Shown one piece after another: positions 8,969-16,596 of a DNA stretch of 18,265 bases. The stretch lies in contig CAZPHN010000039.1 in assembly GCA_964586765.1 (NCBI GenBank), forward strand, positions 1 through 18,265, read 5' to 3'. The notes under the pieces are model-generated. The model was given only the letters and a program-made list of their open reading frames with translations. It searched no databases and was not told the DNA's origin. Numbering within the stretch: the first letter of the stretch is position 1; each line of letters starts with the position of its first letter. This stretch comes from UBA3263 sp964586765. Its GTDB lineage: Bacteria > Bacteroidota > Bacteroidia > Bacteroidales > Muribaculaceae. A program made the position numbers and the translations under genes.

Positions 8969-8996
8969 GATACAACATTTTTCGCCCCTTGTCAAG
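8965..8996 (-). promoter_or_regulatory. Distal promoter of the DUF4373-like gene
   Basis: On the minus strand, CTTG (8993-8996, within CTTGACAA), a 20-base spacer and TATCTTTG (8965-8972) form a good Bacteroidetes promoter. The predicted leader is about 28 bases to the ATG at 8929. It rules against the upstream ATG at 9007 as the translation start. Confidence 0.7.
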
Positions 8997-9081
8997 TCTT
9001 TTAGCAAATTTTTTTCAAAAATCTTGGGAAAGCCATATAATGGTTATAGATTAAATTGGCTGTATAAAGGGGTCTTAAAAC

Positions 9082-9112
9082 ATTGTTATGTGTGAAAAAT
9101 TCAGTAAATTTG
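9082..9112 (+). promoter_or_regulatory. Promoter of the Schlafen/AlbA-type gene
   Basis: ATTG (9082-9085), 19 bases, then TAAATTTG (9105-9112) match the Bacteroidetes promoter. The ATG lies 34 bases after the -7 box. This element and the divergent DUF4373 promoters do not overlap, with about 85 AT-rich bases between them. Confidence 0.75.
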
Positions 9113-9146
9113 CAGACCGATAATCCATTATGATTAATCACAAATT

Positions 9147-10847
9147 ATGGCGTTACCAATCAACATAGAAGATTTGCTCAACAAAAAGAAGGTTGAGTCT
9201 AACCGTATTGAGTTCAAGGCAAATTGGAATCCGGATAAGATTTACCATACAATATGCGCATTTGCCACAGATATTGATAACACGGGAGGTGGTTATATCC
9301 TTGTTGGTGTCGAGGAGGAAAATGGTGTTGCCAAACGTCCTGTCAAAGGGGTGAAAGAGACGGAAATTGATGGTATTCTTACTGATATGGTTGGTTATGA
9401 TGCCAAGATTAACCCCACATATTTATGTAAAGTTTCGCCTGAAGAAGTTGATGGCAGGATAATTATTGTAATCTGGGTACCCACAGGAGTCAATAGACCC
9501 TATTCTGTGATGGAGAGTGTGGTAGCCAAAAGGTCTGTCCCCAAATTTTATGTGAGAAGCAAATCTTCTACAATTGAAGCGAAGGGTGAGATATTGGATG
9601 AGGTCAGGGGGCTTGCCAATCGAGTGCCATTTGATGAAAGGGGTAATGAAAATATCAGGATTGAGGATATTTCCGGGGTCAGGGTTTATGAGCATTTGAA
9701 AGCCGTAGGCAGTAAACTTGTTGCGGATTTTGGTCGTAAGTCTCTTATGGAGATTCTTGATGAGATGGATTTACTTGTCGGATCGGTTGAAAACCGTCAG
9801 ATAAAGAATGTTGCGGCTATGATGTTCTGCGATAATCCGGAGAGGTTCTTTCCTGTAACGCAAGTTGATATTGTCCATTTTCCGGAAGGAAGTATTGATA
9901 ATCCGGACGTCATGATTGAAGCACCTAAAATTACCGGACCTGTACCCAAGATGATTAATGAAACTTTGTCATATCTGCGTACAAATGTTATCAAACAGCG
10001 AATATCAAAGCCAACCGATAGCGAAAAGTCAATTAAAGTGTTTAACTATCCGTATCAGGCATTTGAAGAGGCTGTGGTGAATGCCTTGTATCATCGCGAT
10101 TATATGGAGCGTGAGCCTGTGGAGATAACGATAGAGCCTACTCATATTGATATTTTGAGTTACTCCGGACCAGACCGGTCAATTAGTGCTGAAGCTATAA
10201 AAGAGGCGCGGAAACTTAAAGCGCGCCGATACCGAAATCGTAGATTAGGAGATTTTCTTAAAGAGCTTGGTTTGACTGAAGGTAGAGCAACAGGTATTCC
10301 TACCATTCAGAAGCATTTGAAACTCAATGGCAATCATCCCGCTACTATAGAAACTGATGATGACCGCACATATTTTCTAATAACTATTCCGTGTCGGGAG
10401 GATATGTTTGGTCTAAACGATGCGGATATAATCAGCCGAGGTGAGGATAATACGCTTTTCTTAGATGTTTTAAGTCAACTTGGAAATGAACTTACAAAAA
10501 ATGATTTACAAGTCTATATTTCTGGTATAGAAGATATTGTGCCGCTTAAAAATAGACTTGCAAATCTAATTTTACAAGTCTATTTACAGGTATGGGAAAC
10601 GGCGAGGACTAATCAATCATTATTGATAGCCGATGTTGTAAGTATACTTCTTAGGTTGAAAAATGGCGGCTTGACGTCCAATGAGCTGCTCAAGGGCACT
10701 AATATCGACAGTTTATACAAGTTGCGGCGATATATACTGGAGCCGGCAATCTCTGCTGGTTACATTGAAATGTCAAATCCCGATAAGCCGACAAGTTCAA
10801 AGCAGAAATACCTTCTGGCGGAGCCCGGACGCACTCTTTTCGGGTAA
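9147..10847 (+). CDS. Schlafen AlbA_2 / HATPase_c_4 ATP-binding regulator-like protein
   Basis: A 566-residue protein of the large bacterial family annotated as ATP-binding or transcriptional-regulator proteins with a Schlafen AlbA_2 domain. The AlbA_2 domain spans about residues 15-140 (ESNRIEFKANW, then GGGYILVGVEEENG). A GHKL-like ATPase segment (HATPase_c_4) spans about 290-415, with FEEAVVNALYHRDY at 306-319 as the N-box and TEGRATGIP at 377-385 as the glycine box. The C-terminus (about 490-560) is a winged-helix-like segment with NPDKPTSSKQKY, a motif repeatedly seen at the end of such proteins. AlbA_2 domains bind nucleic acid; some family members are nucleases or defence components, but the role of this one is unknown. 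Codon use is clearly more AT-rich than in nifJ or the GH16 gene, suggesting acquisition. It is a single-gene unit, divergent from the DUF4373-like gene. Confidence 0.88.
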   Translation: MALPINIEDLLNKKKVESNRIEFKANWNPDKIYHTICAFATDIDNTGGGYILVGVEEENGVAKRPVKGVKETEIDGILTDMVGYDAKINPTYLCKVSPEEVDGRIIIVIWVPTGVNRPYSVMESVVAKRSVPKFYVRSKSSTIEAKGEILDEVRGLANRVPFDERGNENIRIEDISGVRVYEHLKAVGSKLVADFGRKSLMEILDEMDLLVGSVENRQIKNVAAMMFCDNPERFFPVTQVDIVHFPEGSIDNPDVMIEAPKITGPVPKMINETLSYLRTNVIKQRISKPTDSEKSIKVFNYPYQAFEEAVVNALYHRDYMEREPVEITIEPTHIDILSYSGPDRSISAEAIKEARKLKARRYRNRRLGDFLKELGLTEGRATGIPTIQKHLKLNGNHPATIETDDDRTYFLITIPCREDMFGLNDADIISRGEDNTLFLDVLSQLGNELTKNDLQVYISGIEDIVPLKNRLANLILQVYLQVWETARTNQSLLIADVVSILLRLKNGGLTSNELLKGTNIDSLYKLRRYILEPAISAGYIEMSNPDKPTSSKQKYLLAEPGRTLFG

Positions 10848-11010
10848 AAGCGGGGTTTTAGTGATATTTAACGGTTGGGGGGAGAACATTTGCCGGGGAC
10901 GTGGCGTTCTATTGTCGAAACTATCTAAATATGGAATTGCATCCCAAGTCCTCTGCGACTGAGTTGAGAAACTGGGTGCAGAGGCTCTCATAAATAAATA
11001 GTTGAAACGT

Positions 11011-11049
11011 GAGGGGAGGGACCGACAGAGAACGTCGGCCCCTCCTTTC
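11011..11049 (+). terminator. Hairpin terminator between the Schlafen-like gene and the GH16 gene
   Basis: The segment GGAGGGACCGAC (11015-11026) pairs with 11034-11045 around a 7-base loop with one A/C mismatch. The helix extends outward through G/T pairs to 11011 and 11049. The T-run after it is short, so termination may be partial. Upstream, 10848-11010 holds no gene I can support, only a weaker 7-base-pair stem (10950-10956 with 10978-10984). Confidence 0.55.
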
Positions 11050-11052
11050 GCG

Positions 11053-11084
11053 TTTGCATTTACGAATTATTTTTTGTATCTTTG
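11053..11084 (+). promoter_or_regulatory. Promoter of the GH16 / class A PBP unit
   Basis: TTTG (11053-11056), exactly 20 bases and TATCTTTG (11077-11084) form a perfect Bacteroidetes promoter. The leader before the ATG at 11117 is about 25 bases and AT-rich. No other promoter was found before the PBP or DUF3800 genes, so this one may drive all of them. Confidence 0.85.
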
Positions 11085-11116
11085 CACATTATTTATAAGC
11101 CAATTAAATTATTACC

Positions 11117-13492
11117 ATGCTTAAGAAATTATTTCTCCTCGCTGCCGCAACGTCGGCATTGCCCGTCCTTGCGGCTTATGAGATAAATTATCCCGTTGAT
11201 ACTCAAATCGCTGCCAATAGTCCCCGCGCGCTCAAGTCGGTTCTGTTGGGCGAACAGGCGTTTGCCGTCGGTCAGGATCAGGACCATCTGCTTTACCATG
11301 ACCTGAGTGCCGACGCGGTGTTTACCGCTACGCCCGGAGAGGTTGTGAAACCCTCTATGGAGTGGACCGGAACGTGGATGAACGGTTATCTTTACATTGA
11401 CCTCAACGGCGACGGCGAGTTTGACCCCGCTGCCGAGTTGGTCAGCTTTACCTGTTATGACGGGCATAATTCTACCGGCAATCTGGCTAAGGCCGACGGC
11501 GGCGCGTCAAATCTGCCCGCTTTTGTCGTTCCCGCGCTGAAAGCCGGTGACTATAGGATGCGTTATACCGTAGACTGGAACTCTTTTGACCCCAAGGGAC
11601 GTAACACCGATGATAACAGCATCATTACCAATAATGGCGCGATTGCCGATGTGACCCTCCGCATTACCGCCGACGCCCCCGAGGCTGCTACCGGCGATTA
11701 TGCCGTCAACTATGCCGCCGACACTAAGATTACACATAACTCCAACCCTGTCCGCCGTCTGATTGCTCTTAATGTCAGCTCCGCAACTGCCGGTACTCAG
11801 GGTATTGCCGTAGGTCAGGACGCCGACATGCTGCTCTACCATGACTGCACCGACACTGAAATCATTGCGCTCCATGGCGAGGAATTCAACATTTCCATGA
11901 ACTGGACCGGCGGTAACTGGATGAACACGTATCTCTACATTGACCGCGACAATAACGGTATTTTCGAGTCTGTAGTAGCTCCTGACGGCACTGCCTGCGG
12001 CGGTTCGGACCTGATTGCTTACTCCAATTACAGTAATGTAGGCTCTGACGGCAAGACCTCGGAGTCAGGCAATGTGGTTCCGCTCCCCTCCTTCTATATC
12101 CCCGAAAGCATTGAGCCCGGAAAATACCGCGCGCGCTTTAAGCTTGACTGGGACAATATCGACCCCGCCGGCTCGACCACCATCATTAAGGATGGCGGAG
12201 CTATTGTCGACTTCATTCTTAACGTGGTTGCCGATGTGAAGACGGTTGGCGTGCGCCAGATGCCACTCAACTGTCTGCTGCTGACGCCACAGGGTCTGCC
12301 TATCAGCGGAACCGCTCTGTGTGGTTATGACCTTAACGTCAAGGTGGTTCCCACTCTGCCCGGATTTGCCGGCAGCAAGGTGATTGTACGCCATGGCGAG
12401 GGCGAGACCCTTGAGGATACCGATGTGGCTATCGATAGCGACGGTATTGCCCGTATTCCCGGCGACATTGTTACCTCTGACATTACCATCTATGCCCTCT
12501 TTGAGGAGCAGGAAGACAGCGAGTGGACCAAGGTCTGGGGCGATGAGTTCAACGATGATAAGATGGTTACCAAGCGTTGGCAGTATCATCCCCGCTATGC
12601 GTCCACTTGGAACCGCTTTATCGCTACGTCAACCGACGGACGTAAGTTAGTCAACCGTTTTGAGGACGGTTACTATAACTCATACTGCGTAAAGACCCCT
12701 GAGGATTTGCAGAAGAAAGAAAATTCGGCTGACATGATTTCAGGCGCGATTTACAGCGCAGGCAAGTTTACTTTCCATTATGGTAAAATCGAAGCGCGAA
12801 TTAAGACCAACCCCCATGTAGGTAACTTCCCCGCTTTCTGGCTGATGCCCGCAAGCAATGCCGAGGGCGGATGGCCCCTGAGCGGAGAAATCGATATCTG
12901 GGAGCAGATTGACACCGCAAATCAGGCTCATGGTACCGTTCACAGCGGCTGGACCACCAAGCAGTACGGAACCCCGGGAAAACAGTCGCCCAAGTCGACC
13001 AATGCGGTTAACTGTGACGCTACCGAATGGCATGTATATGCCCTTGAATGGGATGAAGAGGAAATCCGCTGGTATGTTGACGGCGTTCATACGTTCACTT
13101 ATGCCAACCAGCATTACAACTCCGGTCAGTATACCGAAAAAATCTGCTGGCCCTTCTACAAGGATTTCTACATTATCCTCAACCAGAGTGTGGGCAACGG
13201 TTCATGGGCAAAGAACCCCGACATGAACTATGAATACAAGACCCAGTTTGACTATGTCCGCGTTTATAAGAAAAAGGGTGACAACTTCATGACCAACATA
13301 TCGAAAGATAATGGTGATGACCCTGACTTTTACCGCGCAATAGGAGAAGAGGAGGACTCTATCGTCACTGTTGACGCTGAGACCGCAAACCCTACGTATT
13401 ACGACCTTTACGGTCGCCGCATTTCCGCCCCTGCTGCCGGCGGACTCTACATCCGTAAGTGTGGCGCGAAGGTCGACAAGATTATTCTTTAA
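11117..13492 (+). CDS. Secreted glycoside hydrolase family 16 enzyme with duplicated N-terminal module
   Basis: A 791-residue exported endo-acting glycosidase. Residues 1-20 are a signal peptide (MLKKLFLLAAATSALPVLAA). Two homologous modules follow (about 22-185 and 194-375), each with VGQD, LLYHD, a W-T-G stretch, Y-I-D-x-(D/N) calcium-loop-like motifs and a G-A-I-(A/V)-D end; they resemble GEVED-type beta domains. A short Ig-like segment (about 378-465) leads into the GH16 catalytic domain (about 468-720). This carries the signature E-x-D-x-x-E as Glu591 (nucleophile), Asp593 and Glu596 (acid/base) in GEIDIWEQID. The C-terminus has YDLYGRR and GGLYIRK, a sorting-like tail as on the M60 protein. 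GH16 enzymes cut beta-1,3/1,4-glucans, galactans or, in some gut Bacteroidetes, mucin O-glycans; the subfamily and substrate cannot be fixed by eye. The PBP gene starts 14 bases after the stop. Confidence 0.92.
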   Translation: MLKKLFLLAAATSALPVLAAYEINYPVDTQIAANSPRALKSVLLGEQAFAVGQDQDHLLYHDLSADAVFTATPGEVVKPSMEWTGTWMNGYLYIDLNGDGEFDPAAELVSFTCYDGHNSTGNLAKADGGASNLPAFVVPALKAGDYRMRYTVDWNSFDPKGRNTDDNSIITNNGAIADVTLRITADAPEAATGDYAVNYAADTKITHNSNPVRRLIALNVSSATAGTQGIAVGQDADMLLYHDCTDTEIIALHGEEFNISMNWTGGNWMNTYLYIDRDNNGIFESVVAPDGTACGGSDLIAYSNYSNVGSDGKTSESGNVVPLPSFYIPESIEPGKYRARFKLDWDNIDPAGSTTIIKDGGAIVDFILNVVADVKTVGVRQMPLNCLLLTPQGLPISGTALCGYDLNVKVVPTLPGFAGSKVIVRHGEGETLEDTDVAIDSDGIARIPGDIVTSDITIYALFEEQEDSEWTKVWGDEFNDDKMVTKRWQYHPRYASTWNRFIATSTDGRKLVNRFEDGYYNSYCVKTPEDLQKKENSADMISGAIYSAGKFTFHYGKIEARIKTNPHVGNFPAFWLMPASNAEGGWPLSGEIDIWEQIDTANQAHGTVHSGWTTKQYGTPGKQSPKSTNAVNCDATEWHVYALEWDEEEIRWYVDGVHTFTYANQHYNSGQYTEKICWPFYKDFYIILNQSVGNGSWAKNPDMNYEYKTQFDYVRVYKKKGDNFMTNISKDNGDDPDFYRAIGEEEDSIVTVDAETANPTYYDLYGRRISAPAAGGLYIRKCGAKVDKIIL
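11180..12241 (+). repeat. Intragenic duplication: two tandem beta modules in the GH16 protein
   Basis: Residues 22-185 and 194-375 of the GH16 protein align along their length. Examples are VGQDQDHLLYHD (residue 51) against VGQDADMLLYHD (232), MNGYLYIDLNGDGEF against MNTYLYIDRDNNGIF, and YRMRYTVDWNSFDP against YRARFKLDWDNIDP. The DNA copies have diverged, so this is an old domain duplication. Confidence 0.85.
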
Positions 13493-13506
13493 AACTTTTT
13501 TTGCTG

Positions 13507-15885
13507 ATGGAAGGAAATTCCACAAAAAAAATCAAGCATTCATTCAAGAGCCGCCTTATCAGGTGGCTCTGGATTGCTTTTGGGGCAATAGTGGTCAGCG
13601 TAATGCTGCTTTTTGTCCTTATATATAATGGTGTGGTGGGCTATATGCCCGATATTGAGCAGCTCAAGAACCCTACCGATAAGTTTGCCTCGGTAATCTA
13701 TACTGCCGATGGCGTGGAAATGGGTCGCTTTTTCCGCGACAAGGGCAATCGCGTGTATGCCGATTACAGTGACATTTCCCAGCATGTCATCGACGCGCTG
13801 ATCGCTACCGAAGATGCCCGTTTTCTTGACCATTCGGGCATTGACGCGATGGCTCTTGCGCGAGTTTTGGGCAAAACCCTCATCCTGCAGCAGAAAAACG
13901 CCGGCGGCGGCTCAACGCTTACCCAGCAGCTTGCCAAACAGCTCTACTCGCCCGGCTCAAACGGACTTCTTCAGCGCGCTATCCAGAAACCCGTCGAATG
14001 GATGATTGCCGTTAAACTCGAGCGTTTCTACTCGAAGGAGGAAATCATCAAGATGTATCTCAATCAGTTCGACTTCCTTAACAATGCCGTCGGAATTAAG
14101 TCTGCCGCATGGGTTTACTTCGGCAAGGATGCCCTTGACCTCAACGTCGAGGAGGCTGCCACCCTTGTAGGCATGGTCAAGAACCCTGCCATATATAATC
14201 CCGTGCGTCGTAACGAGCGCACCCGCGAGCGTCGCAATATTGTGCTCGGACAGATGGAAAAAGCCGGTTACCTTACCGAGGCTCAGGCTGACTCCCTGCG
14301 TCAGCTCCCGCTGACCCTCGACTATCATAAGGTTGACCATAAGGAGGGTCTCGCCCCTTATTTCCGCGAGGAGCTGCGACGGATGCTCAGCGCGAAAAAG
14401 CCTCGCCGGTCGGCTTATCCGGCATGGGAGCAGCAGAAGTTTGTCGATGACTCCATCGCTTGGGCTACCAATCCCCTTTACGGCTGGATTGAAAAGAATC
14501 CCAAGCCTGACGGCTCGCACTATGATATTTATGGCGACGGTCTGAAGATTTATACCACTATCGACTCCAAAATGCAGCAATATGCCGAGGACGCGATGAT
14601 TTCCCATCTCAGCCAGACCCTTCAGCCTCAGTTCTGGCGCGAAAAGAAAGGCTCGCCCTCCGCGCCTTATTCAAGCAATCGCGAGGAGGTAAGCGCGGAT
14701 GCCATCAAGAAGCTCATTGACCGCGCCATAAAGGACTCTGACCGCTATCATATGATGAAAAAAGCGGGTTATTCCACCACCGATATCGAGGCGGCGTTCA
14801 AGGAGCCTACGGAAATGAAGGTGTTTACCTATCAGGGATGGACCGACACCATCATGACCCCGCGCGACTCCATTCTCTACCATAAGAGTTTCCTCCGCGC
14901 CGGATTTATGGCTATGGACCCGCGTAACGGCTATGTGAAGGCTTATGTCGGCGGTCCCAACTTTTCGGCATTCCAGTATGACATGGTGTCCACCGGACGC
15001 CGTCAGGTTGGCTCGACCATCAAGCCGCTGCTCTATACCTACGCCATGGAGGAGGGTTTCACTCCCTGCGATGAGTTCCTCAACGCGCAGCCTACCATCT
15101 ACGACGCTAACGGACGCGCTTGGCAGCCGCGAAACGCCGGCTCGGCGCGTGTCGGCGAGATGGTTGACCTGCGTTGGGCGTTGACTAACTCCAACAACTG
15201 GATTTCAGCGCGCCTGATGGACATGCTTTCGCCCCAGACGTTTGCCAATAACCTGCATACCTTCGGCATCAACAATCATATCGACCCGGTTGTTTCGCTC
15301 TGTCTGGGCATCTGCGACGTGTCGGTCAAGGAGATGGTTACCGCCTACAGCGCGTTTGCAAACCGCGGCATGCGCACCGACCCGCTGTTTGTGACCACCA
15401 TCACCGATGCCAACGGCAATGTCATTTCCGAGTTCAATTCCACCCATACGGAGGTTATTTCTGAAAAAGCCTACTGGAAAATCCTCTCGATACTGCTCAA
15501 TGTGGTTGACTCTGGCACCGGTGCGCGTCTGCGCCGCGCTCCGTTCAACCTGACGGCACAGATGGGCGGCAAGACAGGTACCACCAACTCGAACTCCGAC
15601 GGCTGGTTCATGGGCTTCACCCCCGAGCTTGTTACCGCCACATGGGTTGGCGGCGAAGAAAAGCCTATCCACTTCAACTCAATGGCTTACGGTCAGGGCG
15701 CATCCATGGCACTCCCCATCTTCGGCAAATTCATTACCCGCGTGTATGCCGACCGCGACCTCCCCTACAGCCAGTCAACCGTCTTTGACTTCCCCCCGGG
15801 ACTCGACCTCTGCGAAGGCAGCGACCTCGGCGTCCTCTCCGACACCACCCAAGACGACCCCTCCATCGACAACATCTTCGACTAA
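13507..15885 (+). CDS. Class A penicillin-binding protein (PBP1a-type transglycosylase/transpeptidase)
   Basis: Polymerises and cross-links peptidoglycan in the periplasm. The 792-residue protein has a short cytoplasmic N-terminus, one membrane anchor (about 18-43), a GT51 transglycosylase domain and a transpeptidase domain. GT51 motifs are ATEDARFLDHSGID with catalytic Glu102, GGGSTLTQQLAKQL at 133-146, and KEEIIKMYLNQ. Transpeptidase motifs are Ser503-x-x-Lys506 (GSTIKP), Ser562-Asn-Asn564 and Lys689-Thr-Gly691. All catalytic residues are present. The frame is open back to an ATG at 13459, but that lies inside the GH16 gene; the ATG at 13507 gives a normal PBP N-terminus. It begins 14 bases after the GH16 stop with no promoter of its own visible, so the two are probably co-transcribed. 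No terminator follows; the DUF3800 gene starts 12 bases later. Confidence 0.95.
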   Translation: MEGNSTKKIKHSFKSRLIRWLWIAFGAIVVSVMLLFVLIYNGVVGYMPDIEQLKNPTDKFASVIYTADGVEMGRFFRDKGNRVYADYSDISQHVIDALIATEDARFLDHSGIDAMALARVLGKTLILQQKNAGGGSTLTQQLAKQLYSPGSNGLLQRAIQKPVEWMIAVKLERFYSKEEIIKMYLNQFDFLNNAVGIKSAAWVYFGKDALDLNVEEAATLVGMVKNPAIYNPVRRNERTRERRNIVLGQMEKAGYLTEAQADSLRQLPLTLDYHKVDHKEGLAPYFREELRRMLSAKKPRRSAYPAWEQQKFVDDSIAWATNPLYGWIEKNPKPDGSHYDIYGDGLKIYTTIDSKMQQYAEDAMISHLSQTLQPQFWREKKGSPSAPYSSNREEVSADAIKKLIDRAIKDSDRYHMMKKAGYSTTDIEAAFKEPTEMKVFTYQGWTDTIMTPRDSILYHKSFLRAGFMAMDPRNGYVKAYVGGPNFSAFQYDMVSTGRRQVGSTIKPLLYTYAMEEGFTPCDEFLNAQPTIYDANGRAWQPRNAGSARVGEMVDLRWALTNSNNWISARLMDMLSPQTFANNLHTFGINNHIDPVVSLCLGICDVSVKEMVTAYSAFANRGMRTDPLFVTTITDANGNVISEFNSTHTEVISEKAYWKILSILLNVVDSGTGARLRRAPFNLTAQMGGKTGTTNSNSDGWFMGFTPELVTATWVGGEEKPIHFNSMAYGQGASMALPIFGKFITRVYADRDLPYSQSTVFDFPPGLDLCEGSDLGVLSDTTQDDPSIDNIFD

Positions 15886-15897
15886 TCCAATCCTTAT

Positions 15898-16596
15898 ATG
15901 AATACACTGTATAACATATATTGCGATGAAAGTTGCCATCTGGAACATGACAGGCAAAAAGCGATGGTGTTGGGTGGTATATGGTGCCCCGAAGTGCTTA
16001 GAAAGAAGATTGCTCGTGACATTCGTGCATTAAAGGTTAAGCATAATCTAAATCCACGTTATGAGGTGAAATGGAATAAAATATCCAAGTCAAAACTGGA
16101 TTTCTATATCGCCTTGGTGGAATATTTCTTTTCCAACAGTAATTTGCATTTCAGAGTATTGGTAATACCTGACAAGGGTACTCTGCGTCACAATGATTTT
16201 GGACAGACTCACGATGAGTTCTACTATAAAAGCTATTTTAATCTTCTTAAAACATTGCTTCAGCCGGGAGACTGTTACAATATCTATCTGGATATAAAGG
16301 ATACTCAGGGAGAAGGTAAGGTCCGGAAACTACATGAATATCTGTGTAAAAGTCGCTATGACTTTGATAGGGATATGATAAGGCGCGTACAGCAGGTGCG
16401 CTCCCATGAGTTGGAGTTAGTTGCACTTACCGATTTATTAATAGGAGCCGTGTCATATGTGCATCGTAATCTTGACAGTAGTGAATCAAAACTGGCTATT
16501 ATTGATAGAATAAGGGACTTGTCCGGTTACTCATTACTTAAAAGCACCTTGTATCGTGAAGATAAATTTAACATCTTTATCTGGCACCAATCATAA
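15898..16596 (+). CDS. DUF3800 family protein (putative RNase H-like fold)
   Basis: A 232-residue protein with features of the DUF3800 family. These are an acidic N-terminal motif IYCDES (Asp10-Glu11-Ser12), EVKWNKIS at 56-63, a second beta-strand acidic residue in YLDIKD (Asp132), the late helix motif ELVALTDLLIGAV at 173-185, and an end in KFNIFIWHQ. The conserved acidic residues suggest a metal-dependent RNase H-like active site; this is inference, as the biochemical role of the family is not established to my knowledge. Such genes recur in mobile and defence-like islands. It is AT-rich compared with the upstream PBP gene and starts 12 bases after its stop. Its TAA stop shares one base with the ATG of the next gene (TAATG), implying translational coupling and a joint function. 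Confidence 0.85.
   Translation: MNTLYNIYCDESCHLEHDRQKAMVLGGIWCPEVLRKKIARDIRALKVKHNLNPRYEVKWNKISKSKLDFYIALVEYFFSNSNLHFRVLVIPDKGTLRHNDFGQTHDEFYYKSYFNLLKTLLQPGDCYNIYLDIKDTQGEGKVRKLHEYLCKSRYDFDRDMIRRVQQVRSHELELVALTDLLIGAVSYVHRNLDSSESKLAIIDRIRDLSGYSLLKSTLYREDKFNIFIWHQS

Noticed and set aside
8930..9007. N-terminal extension of the DUF4373-like ORF starting at the ATG at 9007
   Set aside because: Both promoter matches lie downstream of this ATG, and the conserved domain starts at 8929.
10950..10984. 7-bp inverted repeat CCTCTGC / GCAGAGG with a 21-base loop
   Set aside because: Long loop, no T-run and no association with a gene; does not fold like a tRNA.
12065..12589. 174-codon minus-strand ORF inside the GH16 gene
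   Set aside because: Shadow frame with no features of its own, opposite a well-supported gene.
13459..13506. Upstream ATG that would extend the class A PBP by 16 residues
   Set aside because: It lies inside the GH16 coding region; the ATG at 13507 gives a normal cytoplasmic N-terminus directly before the membrane anchor.
13957..14607. 216-codon minus-strand ORF inside the class A PBP gene
   Set aside because: Shadow frame opposite strongly conserved GT51 motifs; no promoter or family features.
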